Assembly (NCBI GenBank): GCA_900553025.1
Contig: USBT01000001.1
Coordinates: 1-64,000 of the forward strand
Reading direction: 5' to 3'
Source: an uncultured Eubacteriales bacterium
GTDB taxonomy: Bacteria; Bacillota; Clostridia; Peptostreptococcales; Anaerovoracaceae
DNA length: 64,000 nt
In this document: one piece after another, positions 60,908 through 64,000 of the stretch
Layout of the letters: each line of letters opens with the position of its first letter
How positions within the stretch are numbered: the stretch's first letter is position 1
Translations under genes and position numbers: made by a program
Notes under the pieces: generated by a model
What the model saw: only the letters and a program-made list of their open reading frames with translations
Databases searched by the model: none
Told to the model about the DNA's origin: nothing

Positions 60908-62443
60908 ATATAATTCCTTAAAGACTGCATAGCTCTTGTCGTACACGGCTTTGTTCTCAGGATTTGGCGTAAAAGTCTGGTTAATCTCTATTTTGTCTAT
61001 CAAGTCTTCCCAAGAGATATGGGGATTTGCTCCCTTATAGGCGATAATAGCCGCTCCAACCGCTCCGACATTTTGAGGATCTTTTACCGTGACAATTGTT
61101 TTGCCTGTTATATCTGCTAGAATTTGACTCGTAGTTTTTGAGTGAGCACCACCCCCGACGAAGCGCACGACCTCCGAGGTTTTGAGTTTTTTGTCCTGCA
61201 CCTCAAAGAACCATCTCAGATGATAACAAACCCCCTCGATAACAGCGCGAAGCATCTCTGTTTTTCCCGTATCTAGCGAGATGTTGAAAAACATTCCTCT
61301 CGCGTTTGAATCCTCAAACGGGCATCGATTCCCGTGAAGCCAAGGCGTGAAAATTACTCCGTCAGATCCCGGTTTTGCTCTAAGCATGACATCAGACAAA
61401 TATTCATAAAGGGACGTGTAGAGGGCCTCGGTCTCTGTTATAGATTTTTTCTCGATGTAGGCGTTTATTTCATCTACAACCATGTGGTCCTTGACCCACT
61501 CAAGACACTTTCCGGCAGTTTCCAGTTCAGCAAAATAGTTGTATTTCCCCTCAAAAGCTCCGACTACCGAAGCGACCATTGCGTTTGTGTCGATTAGAGT
61601 TTTTGTTGTCACAGTAGATACCCAGCCTGATGTTCCCATATATACGTGGGTGTCTCCCGGCATAATAGCTCCTGCTCCAACTCCAATTAGTGAAGCATCG
61701 CCTCCCCCGGCATAAACAGGAATCCCTTCTTTAAGACCTAGCTCATCGGCTGACTCTTTTGTTAAGTACCCCGCAACGTCCTCGGAGGAAATAATCTTTG
61801 GCATATGCTTTGGATCTACCCCGAGCATCTTCATTACGCTCTTGCTGAAGACCTTTTCTTTCGATCTCATCTCATAGATTAAGGTTGCAAAGGCGCTATC
61901 TTCACTCATGATAAACTCTTTTGTCATCCTGGCGATTATGGCTTCCTTAACGTCGAGCCATTTATGGACTTTCGCAAATATTTCTGGCTCATTTTCTTTA
62001 ACCCAAAGGTATTTCCAAACTGGATCCTTAACCGAGCCTGACACCGCCCCTGTGTGATAGAGGCTTCTTAGGAGTTTATTCACATTGATACCCGAGACCT
62101 TGAGCCCTTTTTCAAGAACTTTCTTCTTGATTTCTCCTGCCCTCTGATCCATATAGCTCATGGAAGGTCTTAGATGTCTGCCATCCTTATCAACCAGTAC
62201 GAGGCTCTGCATCTGTGAGCAGAAGCTTATCGCATCGACCTTTGTGTCCTCACCTATGATTTCTCTTGTTGAATTAATTATGGCGCTCCACCACTGGTCC
62301 GGGTCTTGTTCTGCGGAACCGTCATGACTGATTTTTATGTCGTATCCGTCAAAGGCTGAGGCTATTAAATTTATTCTGTCTGTTGCCTTGAAAAGACAGG
62401 TTTTCACCCCAGTGGTTCCAATGTCATAACTGATAATATTCAC
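60866..62443 (-). CDS. FGGY-family carbohydrate kinase (xylulokinase/gluconokinase-like)
   Basis: A 525-residue sugar kinase. The N-terminal phosphate motif reads D-I-G-T-T-G-V-K-T, the sugar site has M-D-Q-R-A, and the second ATP motif is G-T-S-G-W-V-S. The closest known enzymes are xylulokinase and gluconokinase, and the substrate cannot be settled from sequence. I chose the GTG giving M-N-I-I-S-Y-D-I-G-T, with GGAGG 8 bases upstream; an ATG nine codons earlier overlaps that site. Its 3' end is inside a tandem-repeat array and its leader has a 19-base repeat. It is probably controlled by the adjacent TetR regulator or with the aminotransferase region. Confidence 0.88.
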   Translation of the reverse strand: MNIISYDIGTTGVKTCLFKATDRINLIASAFDGYDIKISHDGSAEQDPDQWWSAIINSTREIIGEDTKVDAISFCSQMQSLVLVDKDGRHLRPSMSYMDQRAGEIKKKVLEKGLKVSGINVNKLLRSLYHTGAVSGSVKDPVWKYLWVKENEPEIFAKVHKWLDVKEAIIARMTKEFIMSEDSAFATLIYEMRSKEKVFSKSVMKMLGVDPKHMPKIISSEDVAGYLTKESADELGLKEGIPVYAGGGDASLIGVGAGAIMPGDTHVYMGTSGWVSTVTTKTLIDTNAMVASVVGAFEGKYNYFAELETAGKCLEWVKDHMVVDEINAYIEKKSITETEALYTSLYEYLSDVMLRAKPGSDGVIFTPWLHGNRCPFEDSNARGMFFNISLDTGKTEMLRAVIEGVCYHLRWFFEVQDKKLKTSEVVRFVGGGAHSKTTSQILADITGKTIVTVKDPQNVGAVGAAIIAYKGANPHISWEDLIDKIEINQTFTPNPENKAVYDKSYAVFKELYKANKDNFAKMNKL

Positions 62444-62485
62444 CTTTTCTCCCTCCTTTTTGAGCTTCAAGTTTAGATATTAATA

Positions 62486-62541
62486 TAATAGGCTCTACGG
62501 TTCTATATTTTTAATACTATTCTAATAGGCTCTACGGTTCT
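62486..62541 (-). repeat. Exact 19-base direct repeat in the kinase leader
   Basis: Two identical 19-base copies (62486-62504 and 62523-62541) start 37 bases apart. They lie between the TetR gene stop and the kinase start. They could be operator sites or another product of the 37-base duplication seen at the other end of the gene. Confidence 0.7.
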
Positions 62542-62573
62542 TCATTCAGATCTTACTTGAGCTTCTTTATAGC

Positions 62574-63233
62574 TTATTTAGTATATTTCGTCACTTCTGA
62601 ACTTAGAGCGTTTCGCAAAATAGACATGGTTTCCTGAATTATCTTCTTATCGTCTATATCTTCGCCAACAAAAAGTCTTTTTCTAAGCTGATAATATGGC
62701 ATTGCGTAGGAGAATTGCAGCGACATGAATATATTGTCTAGGATAAACGCGACAACAGCCGGATCCACATCTGCTCTTATCTCCCCCCTATCCTGAGCTT
62801 TCTTAATAATCGTCTTATATTCGCTACCTGCTACCTTCTCCAATGTTGATACCACTGTTTCGACTAGGGATGACTGGCCGATTGATGTCATCTCATAATA
62901 GAGTCTAACTAACGCCTTATCTGTCTTTGAGTACTCATCTATTAAAGATAATATCATTCCAACTGTTTCAAAAAATCCTTTTCCCATAGATAATACGCTA
63001 TGTATCTGGCTCTCCAGCTCAGCCTCGGCTAGTTTAACTATGTATAGAAACAAATCTGTTTTGTTTTCAAAATACTTGAACAAGGAGCCTACGGAAATAT
63101 TAGCGTTTCTCGCGATTTTGTTAGTATTGGCATTTTCGAATCCCTTCTCGGAGAATTCCAAAATTGCTGCTTCGATTATCCGTTTTTGCTTATCTATATT
63201 TTGTTTTTCAAAAAGTTCTGTGCAACACTTCAT
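62574..63233 (-). CDS. TetR/AcrR-family transcriptional regulator
   Basis: A 219-residue repressor-like protein. The N-terminal helix-turn-helix is A-N-T-N-K-I-A-R-N-A-N-I-S-V-G-S-L-F-K-Y-F (about residues 37-57), followed by a helical ligand-binding domain. It starts at ATG after GGAAGAG. The divergent aminotransferase gene begins 203 bases away, and a 14-bp palindrome lies between them, so autoregulation and control of that gene are likely. The ligand is unknown. Confidence 0.92.
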   Translation of the reverse strand: MKCCTELFEKQNIDKQKRIIEAAILEFSEKGFENANTNKIARNANISVGSLFKYFENKTDLFLYIVKLAEAELESQIHSVLSMGKGFFETVGMILSLIDEYSKTDKALVRLYYEMTSIGQSSLVETVVSTLEKVAGSEYKTIIKKAQDRGEIRADVDPAVVAFILDNIFMSLQFSYAMPYYQLRKRLFVGEDIDDKKIIQETMSILRNALSSEVTKYTK

Positions 63234-63351
63234 TTTCTCTTCCGCGTTTAATTCCTTGCTATATCTAACTTACTTCCTTGATATATCTAAAATGATTATT
63301 TTTGATGTTTCATTATTTTCAAAATGGTGTTACAATGATTATAACGCAAAA

Positions 63352-63365
63352 TGAGTCGCGACTCA
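63352..63365. promoter_or_regulatory. TetR operator candidate, 14-bp perfect palindrome
   Basis: TGAGTCGCGACTCA is a perfect palindrome in the divergent region between the TetR gene and the aminotransferase gene. A minus-strand TATAAT lies next to it and a plus-strand -10-like TATAAC is 10 bases away, so binding could block both promoters. Confidence 0.7.
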
Positions 63366-63435
63366 CCATATATTTAATAAATTTTTTAGGAAATTTTCAA
63401 GATAATATTTTAATAGGATATTTTTGGAGGATATT

Positions 63436-64000
63436 ATGATTAACAGACAGGGCGTTAAGGAAATTGTAAACAAGCTGGATAATTTAATTGCGGGCCCCAT
63501 GTATTCAATCGATCCTGAGGCTTTAAGGAAATATGAGGAAGAATATTACGGGAAGAAATGCACCAAAAGTAAGGAAATGATAGATGTTGCAAAGACAAGA
63601 ATTCCTGGAGGAGTCCAACACAATTTAGCCTTTAACTATCCTTTCCCACTAGTGTTTACTAAGGCAAACGGCAACATACTTGAGGATATTGACGGAAATA
63701 AGTATTTTGATTTCCTTCAGGCAGGCGGGCCAACTGTTTTGGGCTCAAACCCTAAGGAAGTTCGAGATAAGGTGGTAGAGTTTTTAAGCGACTCAAATCC
63801 TTCGACGGGATTATTCCACGAATATGAGTATAAACTGGCTAATTTCATCTGTGAAAACGTGCCTTCTGTTGATATGTTTCGCATGTTCGGCTCGGGCACA
63901 GAGGCGTGTATGGGGGCAATCCGAATTGCAAGGCTTGCAACAAAACACAAGCACGTGCTCAAAATGGGTGGCGCATATCACGGATGGTCGGATCAGCTTG
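63436..64000 (+). CDS. Class III aminotransferase (glutamate-1-semialdehyde aminotransferase-like), cut by the window
   Basis: The first 188 residues of a PLP-dependent class III aminotransferase. The segments R-I-P-G-G-V-Q-H-N, D-I-D-G-N-K-Y-F-D-F, F-G-S-G-T-E-A-C-M-G-A-I-R-I-A-R and K-M-G-G-A-Y-H-G-W match the family; G-S-G-T-E-A binds the PLP phosphate. The PLP lysine is beyond the window. The start has TTGGAGG 5 bases upstream. No other haem gene is present, so a catabolic or amino-mutase-like role is as likely as haem synthesis. The TetR gene next door is divergent. Confidence 0.88.
   Translation, partial: MINRQGVKEIVNKLDNLIAGPMYSIDPEALRKYEEEYYGKKCTKSKEMIDVAKTRIPGGVQHNLAFNYPFPLVFTKANGNILEDIDGNKYFDFLQAGGPTVLGSNPKEVRDKVVEFLSDSNPSTGLFHEYEYKLANFICENVPSVDMFRMFGSGTEACMGAIRIARLATKHKHVLKMGGAYHGWSDQL

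Overview
The window looks like chromosomal DNA from a low-GC, Gram-positive anaerobe of the Clostridia, most plausibly a Eubacterium/Anaerovoracaceae-type amino-acid fermenter. The basis is AT-rich sequence, strong Shine-Dalgarno sites, consensus TTGACA/TATAAT promoters, lipoproteins, a class B sortase, meso-DAP peptidoglycan enzymes, sigma-54 regulators, an AKP thiolase (OrtAB) and many Na+-coupled or NhaC-type transporters. The taxon is an inference. I saw no rRNA, tRNA, CRISPR array, prophage or intact insertion sequence.

Region by region. 1-6.7 kb (minus strand): a tightly packed run of two FtsX/MacB-type ABC ATPase-permeases, a dynamin-like GTPase and a D-Ala-D-Ala carboxypeptidase that leaves the window. 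6.8-15.5 kb (minus): serS, a long-form glutamine synthetase, a UPF0182 membrane protein, a zinc-ribbon membrane protein and a small membrane protein. 15.6-22.8 kb: a small membrane protein, a polar amino-acid ABC transporter, two NSS Na+/amino-acid symporters and, on the plus strand, a YitT protein. 22.9-30.4 kb: pseudouridine catabolism (psuK-psuG) with exodeoxyribonuclease III and a phosphoesterase, a CPA1 antiporter and an NhaC antiporter.

30.5-49.3 kb is the most coherent block. An NhaC-ortA-ortB operon has a near-consensus sigma-54 promoter and lies next to a BvgS-like sensor kinase and an NtrC-type response regulator. A second sigma-54-type promoter precedes spmA-spmB-ldcA-lysA-dipeptidase. 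These are followed by a VanX-like D-Ala-D-Ala dipeptidase, an M20 amidohydrolase, alanine racemase and a second sigma-54 activator. OrtAB, VanX-type dipeptidase and Alr would all make or use D-alanine, and LdcA, LysA and the M19 dipeptidase act on murein-peptide bonds or components. A sigma-54-controlled peptide and D-amino-acid salvage block is therefore a reasonable inference.

49.5-56 kb: an NhaC transporter, a YtcJ-type amidohydrolase and a DMT transporter, with a PucR-type regulator upstream. The amidohydrolase gene is interrupted by one in-frame UGA that is followed by a SECIS-like hairpin, so it is either an undescribed selenoprotein or a nonsense pseudogene. 56-64 kb: sortase B, a FemX-type ligase, a lipoprotein, an XRE regulator, a GtrA protein with a hexapeptide repeat, an FGGY kinase with tandem repeats at both ends, and a TetR regulator divergent from a class III aminotransferase, with a 14-bp palindromic operator between them.

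A recurring theme is short tandem duplications at gene ends (glnQ-like 5' end, psuK/psuG junction, gtrA 5' end, kinase 3' end and kinase leader).
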